Positions 63,661 through 64,000 of a stretch of 64,000 bases of DNA are shown here, piece by piece (positions within the stretch are counted from its first letter, which is position 1; each line of letters begins with the position of its first letter). Origin of the DNA: Chrysemys picta bellii. Taxonomy: Eukaryota > Chordata > Testudines > Emydidae. The stretch covers positions 125,154,943-125,218,942 of the forward strand of contig NC_088791.1 of assembly GCF_011386835.1 (NCBI RefSeq), read 5' to 3'. A model generated the notes under the pieces. It did not search any database. It worked only from the letters and a program-made list of their open reading frames with translations, and had not been told where the DNA came from. A program made the position numbers and the translations under genes.

Positions 63661-64000
63661 GCTCCCCAGGGGAATCCAGGGTGGTGTGGCACATCACCAC
63701 CATCTGCCCTTAGCGTTAAGCAGTCTCAGCTGTGTCTGTGGTGGATCAGCTCCCTGAAACCACCAGCCCCTGGCAGTACAAGCACTGCCTTCCAGCCCCC
63801 GAATACTCAGCGCATTCCCTGCAGTGTCCAGCTCCTATCCATGGAACACTCTCACAGAATTATCAGGCCTGCTGTTCCCAGAGCACGAGATATATTTTAT
63901 AATGAAAGAAGAAAAAGTAAATTATCAAAGAAAAAAGATTCAAGTGATCGTAAGAATATTACAAAACAAATGGTTACATACACAACAAAATCATAATACA
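63661..64000. other. no gene; end of window
   Basis: A G/C-richer stretch (63660-63880) followed by an A-rich one (63900-64000). It may be the start of another dispersed element that continues outside the window. The open frame at 63637-63996 is unsupported. Confidence 0.35.

Overview
This is vertebrate nuclear DNA, almost certainly from a hidden-neck (cryptodiran) turtle. It is AT-rich and contains no operons, rRNA, CRISPR array or intact cellular gene. The diagnosis rests on the repeats: CR1 LINEs in three places, a tRNA-derived SINE with a CR1-type tail matching my recollection of the cryptodire CrySINE family (62097-62283), a DIRS-type element, many small hAT and PIF/Harbinger elements, and a dispersed fold-back family seen six times. 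I found no convincing exon. The window reads as intergenic or deep intronic sequence, and all recognisable coding capacity belongs to broken transposable elements.

Layout. 1-1.5 kb: a Harbinger element cut by the window edge, with a Myb-like ORF on + and a decayed, internally deleted transposase on -, converging on opposed polyadenylation signals. 1.7-2.1 kb: a Ty3/gypsy reverse-transcriptase relic. 2.1-2.5 kb and 12.8-13.4 kb: two copies of a hAT-like family sharing a subterminal hairpin. 3.4-4.3 and 37.6-38.3 kb: composite elements carrying tRNA-like modules. 5.1-6.5 kb: a large inverted repeat. 9.05-9.18 kb: a near-perfect hairpin. 15.7-36.6 kb: six copies of a Penelope-like fold-back retroposon, most with clean 12-15 bp target duplications. 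19.3 kb: a hAT MITE. 20.6-21.8 kb: a probable solo LTR. 31.3-33.2 kb: a CR1 copy flanked by a 44-bp direct repeat and split by a hAT element. 43-48 kb: nested Harbinger and hAT MITEs and a long AT microsatellite. 59.4-63.7 kb: a dense cluster of CR1 (split by a hAT), a DIRS relic, a hAT fragment, a second CR1 (split by a SINE) and an RTE-type reverse-transcriptase relic.

Nothing here works together as a pathway. The relationships are those of transposons: nested insertions give a relative chronology, and the target-site duplications (8 bp for hAT, 12-15 bp for the fold-back family) identify the mobilising machinery. The observations I rate highest are the hammerhead-ribozyme-like core in the fold-back family, the compensated hairpin of the TAAGG hAT family, the TA-flanked elements with alternating tRNA-like modules, the 44-bp duplication around CR1, and the in-frame DIRS deletion fusion. 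All family names come from memory of sequence patterns, without database comparison.
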